Assembly (NCBI GenBank): GCA_000383115.1
Contig: KB910577.1
Coordinates: forward strand, 20,545-84,544
DNA length: 64,000 bases
Reading direction: 5' to 3'
From: an alpha proteobacterium SCGC AAA015-N04
GTDB taxonomy: Bacteria; Pseudomonadota; Alphaproteobacteria; Puniceispirillales; Marisalimonadaceae
The position numbers and the translations under genes were made by a program. Under the pieces are notes generated by a model. It was not told the origin of the DNA, searched no databases, and worked only from the letters and a program-made list of their open reading frames with translations. Each line of letters starts with the position of its first letter. The first letter of the stretch is position 1. Below, in pieces: positions 38,432-45,579 of this stretch.

Positions 38432-38920
38432 ATGAGTATTAATAAAGACACAATCGTTGCTATATTTCTATTATTATTCTGTGGAATAATGATTAATAGT
38501 AGTTTTGACATTGAAGACCCTGGTTATCAAGGAATGAAAGCTAGTTTTTGGCCAACTATAGTTTTATGTCTCTTATCAGTTATGTCATTGGTTATGTTAA
38601 TAAAATCTATGGTTTCTTCAACTGTCAATAACTTAAATTCTGAAAATACAAATTCACAAAATATTTTTTTAAGATATAAGAATGCCTCAATATGTTTTTT
38701 AATGTTTATTCTTTTTTTAGCATTTCTAGACTATTTAGGAATGTTAATTGGCGGCGTTTTGTTTGTGTTTGGGTTACTTACTTTATTAGGTGGATTTCAG
38801 ATAAAAAAAATTATAAATCATTCAATTATTTCAATTATTACAATAGGAATTATGTGGTCAATATTTACCTTTGGTTTAAAAGTTATTTTACCAGAGGGCG
38901 AAATTCTAAGAATTTGGTAA
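38432..38920 (+). CDS. tctB: Tripartite tricarboxylate transporter small membrane subunit
   Basis: A 162-residue membrane protein with four helices (about 9-26, 42-62, 84-105 with LMFILFLAFLDYLGMLIGGVLFVF, and 135-155). The SFDIEDPGYQGMKASFWPTIVL segment after the first helix resembles TctB proteins. It is the small subunit that pairs with TctA to form the sodium-coupled transporter. It ends 4 bp before tctA and follows tctC across the stem-loop. Confidence 0.9.
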   Translation: MSINKDTIVAIFLLLFCGIMINSSFDIEDPGYQGMKASFWPTIVLCLLSVMSLVMLIKSMVSSTVNNLNSENTNSQNIFLRYKNASICFLMFILFLAFLDYLGMLIGGVLFVFGLLTLLGGFQIKKIINHSIISIITIGIMWSIFTFGLKVILPEGEILRIW

Positions 38921-38924
38921 ATTT

Positions 38925-40571
38925 ATGATTGATGTTATTTTACAGGCCTTCGCAAGCATAGTCTTAGATCCAGTAACACTTGGATTAATGTTTGTAGGTA
39001 CACTCGCTGGTATTCTAGCAGGTGCTATTCCAGGTTTTACTATAGCAATGGGCGTAATTTTAACGCTACCATTTACTTTTGGTATGACTGCAGTTCAAGG
39101 ATTAGCAACCATGCTTGGGGTTTTTGTCGGGGGCTTCTCAGGTGGATTAATGTCATGCATGTTAACAGGGATACCAGGAACTCCGTCTTCAGTTGCTACA
39201 ACATTTGATGGTTTTCCATTAGTAAGATCAGGTAGGCCAGGCCTCGCGCTAGGGTTAGGATTGTGGTCTTCTTTCTTTGGTGGAATGATTAGTGCCGTAA
39301 TTTTAGTCGCATTAGCACCACAATTAGCTTTTTTAGGTTTAGAGTTTGGTCCTTGGGATTATTTTTCATTAATTATTTTTGCATTAACAATCACAGTAAG
39401 TTTATCAGGCGGTAATATTACTAAAGGTTTAATTGCTGGACTACTTGGATTATTTGCCGCAACAGTAGGTGAAGACGAGATTAATGGAGTTGCAAGATTT
39501 ACCTTTGGTTTTGATGATTTCAAACAAGGATTTGCATTTTTACCAGTTTTAATTGGATTATTTGCTTTTTCACAATTGTTAACAGATGTAGAAGACGACA
39601 AAAGGGCAAAAAGCCCTCTTATGTCTCAATCTGGAACTGTTGTTAAAGTTGAGCATAGGCAAGCAATATTAATAATTCTAAAAAGATGGGTTAATTTATT
39701 TAGATCAAGTTTCATAGGTATTTTTACTGGAATTTTACCTGCTGCTGGTGGTTCAATTTCAAATATTTTAGCATATGATCAAGCAAAAAAAGCTTCAGCT
39801 AATAGATCAAATTTTGGAAAAGGTGAATATGATGGTGTTATCGCACCAGAGGCTGCTAATAACGCAACTGCTGGTGGAGCGTTAATTATGATGATGGCGC
39901 TTGGTATTCCTGGAGATATTGTAACAGCAGTCATGTTAGGAGCATTAATGATCCACAATATCATTCCTGGTCCAACATTTATTCAAGACGAGCCGTTATT
40001 AGCTTACGGTGTTTTTATAGCGTTTTTCGTTGCTCATTTCTTTATGGTTGGATTACAAGCATTCTCTTTAAGAATATTTCTACTTGTTACAAAAATTCCA
40101 ATGTATGTATTAGCTTCAGTTATTCTAGCATACTGTGCTATTGGAGTTTTCGCATTACACAACATAGTTTTTGATATATGGGTTATGTTCTTTTTTGGAG
40201 TAATTGGATATTTTATGAAAAAATTAGGGTTTCCTCTTGCTCCTATGATACTTGGTGTTGTCTTAGGTAAATTGGCAGAATTAAATCTAGCAAGAGCTAC
40301 TGGAATAAGCGATGATATGCTGTTATTTGTTTCAAGGCCATGGTCATTGTTTTTCTTATTGATGGCAGTAATCTCTGTAATATTCCCTTTTTATCAAGAA
40401 GCTAAGAAAGAAACATTGTTCGCAAAACTTTATGTTCCAGTTTCTATGATTGTTTTGTCACTACCATTATTTTTGATGGGTAGTCCTGTAAGAATGATAG
40501 TAGCTGTAATATTAGTTTTAACTGGTGCATATTTCTTATATAAAAGAATCACCTCTTTAAAAATTACCTAA
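38925..40571 (+). CDS. tctA: Tripartite tricarboxylate transporter large membrane subunit
   Basis: A 548-residue permease with about 12 helices. Family signatures are GILAGAIPGFTIAMGVILTLPFTFGM near the N-terminus, TGIPGTPSSVATTFDGFPLVRSGRPGLALG, and the second glycine/proline motif GIFTGILPAAGGSISNILAYDQAKKAS followed by GVIAPEAANNATAGGALIMMMALGIPG. It moves the organic acid delivered by TctC. It is about 45 residues longer than usual because of extra C-terminal helices. Its end overlaps the convergent cupin gene by 8 bp. Confidence 0.94.
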   Translation: MIDVILQAFASIVLDPVTLGLMFVGTLAGILAGAIPGFTIAMGVILTLPFTFGMTAVQGLATMLGVFVGGFSGGLMSCMLTGIPGTPSSVATTFDGFPLVRSGRPGLALGLGLWSSFFGGMISAVILVALAPQLAFLGLEFGPWDYFSLIIFALTITVSLSGGNITKGLIAGLLGLFAATVGEDEINGVARFTFGFDDFKQGFAFLPVLIGLFAFSQLLTDVEDDKRAKSPLMSQSGTVVKVEHRQAILIILKRWVNLFRSSFIGIFTGILPAAGGSISNILAYDQAKKASANRSNFGKGEYDGVIAPEAANNATAGGALIMMMALGIPGDIVTAVMLGALMIHNIIPGPTFIQDEPLLAYGVFIAFFVAHFFMVGLQAFSLRIFLLVTKIPMYVLASVILAYCAIGVFALHNIVFDIWVMFFFGVIGYFMKKLGFPLAPMILGVVLGKLAELNLARATGISDDMLLFVSRPWSLFFLLMAVISVIFPFYQEAKKETLFAKLYVPVSMIVLSLPLFLMGSPVRMIVAVILVLTGAYFLYKRITSLKIT

Positions 40572-41091
40572 TGAATTGGTTTACATATTCTTCGCCTAAA
40601 CCCACTTTGATAAAATGTTTTTTAGCTGCTTCAATTCTATCAAAAACATCAGTCGTGCCAATCGTGTTTCCATCTTCATCGCAATAAATTAAAGCTCCAG
40701 AATTGTGAAATAATGTAATCATTTCTTCACAATCCTCATCAACAACTAGTGTGTGGATTTCACCTGGAGGCTCAAACAAATAAGACCCTTCTTTGGCAAC
40801 CCAATCATGCTCAAGGTATCTCCATGAACCTTTAATTACGAAACCATGAACTGGAGCGGGATGTCTGTGTCTAGATAAAAAGCCACCACCGATAACCTTT
40901 GTTAGATGAACCCAATAACCTTGACTAATATTATAGCATAATGGTCTTGACCAACGACCAGGAGATAAGGGAACCCAAAGTCTATCGTCATCTTTGGAAA
41001 AACTATCTTCAATAAAAATATCTTGGATTATATTTCCTGGTTTTGGTCCGCTATATGGCGGAGGAAAAAAATTTTTAGTAAAATCGTCCAT
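40564..41091 (-). CDS. Cupin-domain protein, 2,4'-dihydroxyacetophenone dioxygenase-like
   Basis: A 175-residue single-domain cupin. Metal-ligand motifs are HRHPAPVHGFVIKGSWRYLE (cupin motif 1 with two histidines) and FEPPGEIHTLVV (motif 2 with a His). The WVPLSPGRWSRPLCYN and DVFDRIEAAKKHF segments resemble 2,4'-dihydroxyacetophenone dioxygenase-family proteins, but the real substrate is unknown. ATG 41091 has AGGAG 7 bases upstream; a TTG at 41109 lies before it. It is convergent with tctA and downstream of the DUF1127 transcript's terminator. Confidence 0.8.
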   Translation of the reverse strand: MDDFTKNFFPPPYSGPKPGNIIQDIFIEDSFSKDDDRLWVPLSPGRWSRPLCYNISQGYWVHLTKVIGGGFLSRHRHPAPVHGFVIKGSWRYLEHDWVAKEGSYLFEPPGEIHTLVVDEDCEEMITLFHNSGALIYCDEDGNTIGTTDVFDRIEAAKKHFIKVGLGEEYVNQFIR

Positions 41092-41151
41092 CTTAAATCT
41101 CCTAAGCAATAGATTTATTATAATATTTTTAATTTACCCATACAAACGAAA

Positions 41152-41180
41152 AAGGACGAAGGATGGGGTCCTTCGTCCTT
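41152..41180 (-). terminator. Strong Rho-independent terminator of the DUF1127/sRNA transcript
   Basis: On the minus strand AAGGACGAAGGA, loop CCCCA, then TCCTTCGTCCTT forms a perfect 12-bp stem, GC-richer than almost anything nearby, followed by TTTCGTTT. It ends the transcript that begins at the DUF1127 promoter and separates it from the cupin gene. Confidence 0.88.
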
Positions 41181-41285
41181 GCTTATTCCGATGACATAAT
41201 GCCTACTTTGGGGAGGATATGAGTTTTACGTTATGTCACCATCTTTTATTAATATCCAGGGGAGGATGATAGGATACTAATTCTT
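41152..41285 (-). ncRNA. Candidate CcsR/'cuckoo'-type sRNA in the DUF1127 3' UTR
   Basis: Downstream of the DUF1127 stop the minus-strand RNA holds two hairpins and then a terminator. Hairpin 1 (41279-41250) has an 8-bp stem UAGUAUCC/GGAUAUUA; hairpin 2 (41238-41192) has UGACAUAA/UUAUGUCA. Each loop shows AUCCUCCCC (41267-41259 and 41218-41210), complementary to Shine-Dalgarno sequences. In Rhodobacter, the stress-induced CcsR sRNAs have repeated CCUCCUCCC loops and are cut from the 3' UTR of a DUF1127 gene. The same layout here argues for a relative; processing and expression are inferred. Confidence 0.65.
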
Positions 41286-41292
41286 AAATTCT

Positions 41293-41544
41293 CTATGCAG
41301 CTTCTTTTTCGTTAGTTTTATTATGTTGTGCTGACTTTTCTACACCTAACTTGCCAGCTGGGAAATCAACTACGTCTGTTACATTAAAGAAGTCACCGTT
41401 TAACACTTGCTCTCTTGTATAACCGATGTCAGCTAATGTACGATCGTCTAAACTTATTAAAGCTTGTCTTGTTCTAATGATTGCAATTTTTTCAAATGCA
41501 TTTGAAATATAATTATATAATTTTCCAAAATATGTATTTTTCAT
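41293..41544 (-). CDS. DUF1127 small protein
   Basis: An 83-residue basic-to-polar protein with the DUF1127 core: AIIRTRQALISLDDRTLADIGYTREQVLNGDF (about 21-52). The LDDRxLxDIGxTR pattern is diagnostic. DUF1127 proteins are small, often arginine-rich RNA-linked proteins; CcaF1 of Rhodobacter influences maturation of the sRNAs encoded in its own 3' UTR. Here the same kind of sRNA-like sequence follows. The 5' UTR also has a GAAGG/CCTTC hairpin before a weak ribosome site. The C-terminal 20 residues are low-complexity. Confidence 0.9.
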   Translation of the reverse strand: MKNTYFGKLYNYISNAFEKIAIIRTRQALISLDDRTLADIGYTREQVLNGDFFNVTDVVDFPAGKLGVEKSAQHNKTNEKEAA

Positions 41545-41593
41545 TGTCTTTTCTTTATCTTTCTTATTAAAGAAGGCTTATTCCTTCATGTTT

Positions 41594-41599
41594 ATTATA
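41594..41599 (-). promoter_or_regulatory. Candidate -10 box of the DUF1127 gene
   Basis: TATAAT on the minus strand, 50 bp before the DUF1127 ATG, inside CATATATAATAAAC. The upstream CTTATCC might be a poor -35. Since relatives of this gene are driven by heat-shock-type sigma factors in Rhodobacter, an alternative sigma is possible, but the sequence does not decide it. Confidence 0.4.
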
Positions 41600-41647
41600 T
41601 ATGATAAAAAACTGGATAAGAGAATATAGGTAAATGGAATATAATTA

Positions 41648-41662
41648 TTTCCAAATTGGAAA
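41648..41662. promoter_or_regulatory. 15-bp palindrome upstream of the DUF1127 promoter
   Basis: TTTCCAA, A, TTGGAAA: a perfect 7+1+7 dyad about 50 bp upstream of the candidate -10 box and between the MFS gene end and DUF1127. Size and symmetry suit a dimeric regulator site. No regulator is encoded nearby, so this is only a candidate. Confidence 0.3.
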
Positions 41663-41731
41663 GATTAAACATAATTATAACATAATTAACCCTAAATAGG
41701 AAATAATATGGCAGCTTTGTGGTTTTATAAT

Positions 41732-42967
41732 TTAAGCAGGTTGCATTTTTTGTTCTTTAATTGGTAAGTGTATTAAAGTTGAAAAGACTGATACACCTAT
41801 ACCAACCCACCACACTAGAGTGTAATCGCCTGTAGCATCATACAGCTTTCCACCCATCCAAACACCAAGAAAACTTCCTAATTGATGTGATAAAAAAACA
41901 ATTCCATACAAAGTACCCATATATCGTAATCCATAAATATGAGCTATCAATCCACTGGTTAAAGGTACCGTTGCCAACCATAGAGAACCCATTAATAAAG
42001 AAAATAAAATTACTGATATTGGTGTTATTGGAAATATAATAAAAATTAAACCAATTAACGCTCTTAAAGCATAGACGATAGCCAATAAGAATTTTTTTGG
42101 GTATCTCTGTCCTAACCAACCCGCATAAATTGTTCCAAAAATATTACTAAATGCAATTAATGCTATGGCAAATGCGCCTAAACTTGAAGTTGTAGAAACT
42201 CCAAAATTATGTAAAAGGCTTGATGGATTTACACTACTACACATCTCAGTAACCATGGCAGGAAAATGAGCTGTTAAAAATGCTAACTGGTATCCACAAG
42301 CAAAAAAACCAAAAAAAATCATAGAAAAATTAGGATCCTTAAAAGCATCACCTAATACCTTTTTTAAGCTTATTTCTATTTCTTTTTTTGAAGATAAAGG
42401 AGGAGATTTTAAAAAAGGAACAAAAAATATAATAAAAATTATAGACATTGAAAAAATTATAAAAACTTGTTGCCAACTATATAAATTTAAAAGAGCTTGA
42501 GCGATTGGCGCTCCTATCATTTGACCAACTGAACCGGCAGCAGTAACTACTCCTAGGGCCATTGATCTGTTTTTTTCACTCGAGGCTCTGCCAACAATCG
42601 CTAATATCATTCCCATGCCTGTTCCAGCTATGCCAAAACCTATGATAAGCTCAAGGAATTGATGTGTTAGTGGATTTTGTGCAATGGTTGATAACAGTAA
42701 GCCAATAACATAGCAAAAGGCTCCAACTACAATCATCTTTCTATCACCAAACTTTTCACCCAGAGCCCCAAAAATAGGCGCACCGATACCCCAGCCAAGG
42801 TTTTGAATTGCAATTGCCAATGAAAATTCCACTCTTAACCATTGAAATTCTTGTTCAATAGGTATTTGAAACACACCAAAGCTGCCTCTTATTCCAAAAG
42901 TAATAATTATTATTATGGAGCCAGCTATCAATACTGGAGTGATTAAAGAACTGTTATAACTTTTCAT
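41732..42967 (-). CDS. MFS transporter (monocarboxylate-porter-like)
   Basis: A 411-residue 12-helix permease. The N-terminal GIRGSFGVFQIPIEQEFQW and the loop 2-3 motif GALGEKFGDRKMIVVGA are typical of MFS oxalate/monocarboxylate-porter-like proteins common in alphaproteobacteria. A central loop after helix 6 (KSPPLSSKKEIEISLKKVL) splits the halves. It starts 21 bp after the SDR gene on the same strand, with no terminator between, and so appears to be the last gene of the TPP-riboswitch operon. It may therefore carry a thiamin precursor, but that is inference. Confidence 0.87.
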   Translation of the reverse strand: MKSYNSSLITPVLIAGSIIIIITFGIRGSFGVFQIPIEQEFQWLRVEFSLAIAIQNLGWGIGAPIFGALGEKFGDRKMIVVGAFCYVIGLLLSTIAQNPLTHQFLELIIGFGIAGTGMGMILAIVGRASSEKNRSMALGVVTAAGSVGQMIGAPIAQALLNLYSWQQVFIIFSMSIIFIIFFVPFLKSPPLSSKKEIEISLKKVLGDAFKDPNFSMIFFGFFACGYQLAFLTAHFPAMVTEMCSSVNPSSLLHNFGVSTTSSLGAFAIALIAFSNIFGTIYAGWLGQRYPKKFLLAIVYALRALIGLIFIIFPITPISVILFSLLMGSLWLATVPLTSGLIAHIYGLRYMGTLYGIVFLSHQLGSFLGVWMGGKLYDATGDYTLVWWVGIGVSVFSTLIHLPIKEQKMQPA

Positions 42968-42988
42968 AAATTAACTTGTTAAACAAAT

Positions 42989-43834
42989 CTATACCAATGT
43001 CAAACCTTTGTTTTTGACTATTCTCAAACTAATATCCCATAAAAGGTCAGCATCTTTTTGACTTTGTGCGAACATTGAAGGTTCCTTTATTTTGCTTTGA
43101 TAAAAATATTTTCCAGTAATATTTTTAACACTTTTGTCAGTAGCTAAAAATACTATTGTCTCAGCACCTTCTTCAACTGATATTGCAAAGAAATTCATAA
43201 GAAATTTTATGGCTAAACTTGCAAGACCACTATTATTTTTTCCAAATTGTGTTTTTACAAAACCAGGATGTAGACAATTAACAGTTATCTTACTTTTATT
43301 AGTTAATTCACTTAATTTTTTAGTAAATAATATATTACATAATTTTGATTTTTTATAAGAAACCCATCCATTATAATTTGTTGTCATTTCTAAATTATTA
43401 AAATCAATTTTTACCCCTCTATGTGCACCGCTAGCAACGTTAACTATTCTGCCTCCGTTTTTTATAACTTTATATTTTAATAATAAATTTGTTAGAATGA
43501 AATATGATAGATGATTAAGTGAGAATGTTTTTTCTATTTTATCCACACTCTCTTTTCTTGAAAAAAACAATGCACCAGCGTTGTTAATAAGAATATCAAT
43601 TTTAAATTTTTTTAATTTATCTGCTAAAGATTTTGTTTCTGAAATAGATGAAAGGTCACATTGTATAAAACTAATATCGTTGTTTGATGTTTCTTTTATT
43701 AAATTTTCGACTGATGTTTCACCTTTTTGTTTGTTACTACTTATTAAAATTATTTTGTTTTTAATTTCTTTACCTAAAACTTGAGCTGTTCTGTAGCCAA
43801 GGCCACTTGTGCCACCAGTAAGAACTATATTCAT
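42989..43834 (-). CDS. Short-chain dehydrogenase/reductase (retinol-dehydrogenase-like)
   Basis: A 281-residue SDR: MNIVLTGGTSGLGYRTAQVLG (cofactor loop), DILINNAGA, RIVNVASGAH (catalytic Ser), YKKSKLCNILFTKKL (Tyr and Lys, YxxSK), and VNCLHPGFVKTQFG. It resembles the light-dependent-protochlorophyllide/retinol dehydrogenase-like SDR branch. The start overlaps the thiE stop by 4 bp (ATGA), so it is translationally coupled to thiamin salvage genes. Its role there is unknown; it might modify a precursor or just ride along. Confidence 0.87.
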   Translation of the reverse strand: MNIVLTGGTSGLGYRTAQVLGKEIKNKIILISSNKQKGETSVENLIKETSNNDISFIQCDLSSISETKSLADKLKKFKIDILINNAGALFFSRKESVDKIEKTFSLNHLSYFILTNLLLKYKVIKNGGRIVNVASGAHRGVKIDFNNLEMTTNYNGWVSYKKSKLCNILFTKKLSELTNKSKITVNCLHPGFVKTQFGKNNSGLASLAIKFLMNFFAISVEEGAETIVFLATDKSVKNITGKYFYQSKIKEPSMFAQSQKDADLLWDISLRIVKNKGLTLV

Positions 43835-44496
43835 TTTTCTAAGCCTTTAATTATATTTTCTTTCATTTGTTGAAAGTTTTCTGTTGGATTATTTTCATTT
43901 AATATTGCAGATATTACAGCTACACCAGAAACTCCTATTTTAAACAAATCACAAACATCTTCTATTGAAATACCACCGATTGCAACTACAGGAAGATTTG
44001 TTTTATTAATGATTTTTTTTAATGTATTTGAGCCCATTGGTTCTGATGCATCACTTTTTGAACCGGTAGGAAAAATTGGTCCTACACCAAGATAATTTAT
44101 ACAATTAGGTATATTACCCAATTGATTTTCATCTGTTATTGATAATCCAATTTGAATATTTTGATCTATTAATTTTTTGGCTTCATTTGGATCCATATCA
44201 GTTTGTCCAAGATGAAGTATATCAATTAAACCTTCGCACTTAGAAGCAACATTGACATTATCATTTATACAAAGCTTCATTTTAGTATTAAATGTTGCTG
44301 CACTTAGATCTTTTATAAGATATATTATCTCGTTATCTTTCATTGATTTAGCTCTCAATTGAAAAACATCAAGACCATTTTCTGCTAACTCACTAACTAT
44401 TCTAACAAGTGCATTATTTGGTTTTTCACTTTTGTATATATGATTAGAAAGTAAATTTTCAGGACCAGCAACAAAATAAGATTGAAGATTAGACAT
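43831..44496 (-). CDS. thiE: Thiamine-phosphate synthase
   Basis: ThiE joins HMP-PP and thiazole phosphate to form thiamine phosphate. The 221-residue TIM barrel has DVFQLRAKSM, KLCINDNVNVA, HLGQTDMDP, the LGVGPIFPTGSKSDA phosphate-binding segment and PVVAIGGIS. Length is normal. It overlaps thiM by 8 bp and the following SDR by 4 bp. No thiC, thiG or thiD is in the window, so this operon alone supports salvage of thiazole plus an outside HMP source. Confidence 0.94.
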   Translation of the reverse strand: MSNLQSYFVAGPENLLSNHIYKSEKPNNALVRIVSELAENGLDVFQLRAKSMKDNEIIYLIKDLSAATFNTKMKLCINDNVNVASKCEGLIDILHLGQTDMDPNEAKKLIDQNIQIGLSITDENQLGNIPNCINYLGVGPIFPTGSKSDASEPMGSNTLKKIINKTNLPVVAIGGISIEDVCDLFKIGVSGVAVISAILNENNPTENFQQMKENIIKGLEK

Positions 44497-45307
44497 TTCT
44501 AATTTTTACATTACTTATGATTTCGTCTGTAGAAATACTATATAAATTATCTAACAAATTCATTCTTAAACTTCCTGGACCGCTAGAAACTTTACTAGCC
44601 ATTTCTCCTGCTAAACCATAAATACCAATTATTGAAGCGGTTGAAAGAGCTTTATTTTCACCAACTGCTATAGCCGCTCCAATTAAACAAGTTAATGCAC
44701 AACCAGTTGCAGTAACTTTGGTCATCATCTCGTGTCCACCCTCAATAGCATAGGTAATATTACCATCAGTTACATAATCTATAGCTCCAGTAACTGCTAC
44801 TATCATTTTATTTTTTTTAGCTATTGAAATTGCAGCATCTAGTGCGTCATTAGAGGTTGAAGTTGAGTCCACTCCTTTACCTCCCCCAGATAGTCCTGCC
44901 ACAGCCAAAATTTCTGATCCATTGCCCCTTAATATTGTTGGTTTAAATTTAATAAGTTGCTCAACATTTTTGTTTCTAAAGCCACTTGCACCAGCACCAA
45001 CAGGATCTAAAACCCAAGGAACATTATTCTCATTTGCATTCTTAACTGCCTCTAATGCGCATTCTTGCCAATATGGATCAAAGGTTCCTATATTAATTGT
45101 TAAGGCACCACTAATCGCTTTACAGATTTGACTAAAATCTTTTGCTTCTTCTTTTGCGTGAGCCATTGCTGGAGATGCTCCAATTGAAAGTAAAGCATTA
45201 GCAGCAATGTCCATAGAGACAAAATTTGAAAAATTCCACACTAATGGACCTTTATCTCTTATTTTTGTCAAAAGATCTGAAGCATTTTTGGATAGTTCTT
45301 TAGACAT
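44489..45307 (-). CDS. thiM: Hydroxyethylthiazole kinase
   Basis: ThiM phosphorylates hydroxyethylthiazole, a salvage reaction. The 272-residue ribokinase-like protein has LVWNFSNFVSMDIAANALLSIGASPAMAH, INIGTFDP, VLDPVGAGASGFR, ILRGNGSEI, and the catalytic-loop VTATGCALTCLIGA. It is the first gene after a TPP riboswitch, with AAGGAAA at its ribosome site. A small AU-rich hairpin between the aptamer and the start (around 45320-45345) may be the expression platform. Confidence 0.95.
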   Translation of the reverse strand: MSKELSKNASDLLTKIRDKGPLVWNFSNFVSMDIAANALLSIGASPAMAHAKEEAKDFSQICKAISGALTINIGTFDPYWQECALEAVKNANENNVPWVLDPVGAGASGFRNKNVEQLIKFKPTILRGNGSEILAVAGLSGGGKGVDSTSTSNDALDAAISIAKKNKMIVAVTGAIDYVTDGNITYAIEGGHEMMTKVTATGCALTCLIGAAIAVGENKALSTASIIGIYGLAGEMASKVSSGPGSLRMNLLDNLYSISTDEIISNVKIRNV

Positions 45308-45374
45308 ATTTATTTCCTTATTTTAATTAATTACTATTCCATATTTTTACAGGGAATATGTTTTAAATTTAATT

Positions 45375-45454
45375 TAGCAACTCCCTCCGCTGGTCTTAAC
45401 CAGATCAGGTTTTAAGGGTTTATCTCTCAGCAAAAAATTTTGCACCCCTGGCAT
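45375..45454 (-). promoter_or_regulatory. TPP riboswitch (THI element)
   Basis: On the minus strand the RNA reads GCCAGGGGUGC, then UUGCUGAGAGAUAAACCC, then ACCUGAUCUGGUUAAGACC and AGCGGAGGGAG. These are the conserved P1-P5 pieces of the TPP aptamer, including the CUGAGA pyrimidine-sensing and ACCUGAUCUGG/GGUUA/GCGGAGGGA pyrophosphate-sensing parts. It lies 68 bp before thiM. TPP binding should lower expression of thiM-thiE-SDR-MFS, probably by masking the ribosome site. Confidence 0.96.
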
Positions 45455-45579
45455 AACTAGTTTAACATAATTATGTAAATTGCTTAATTCTTTTTATTTT
45501 TATTTTTATATGAATTTGAATACATTTAGATAATTTATGGAAATAGCGAAATAATTCTAAATTCTTCATGAGGGTTATT

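Noticed and set aside
38692..38928. Frame overlapping tctB in another phase
   Set aside because: The tctB frame has clear membrane helices and family pattern; the overlap frame is low-complexity Phe/Tyr/Asn.
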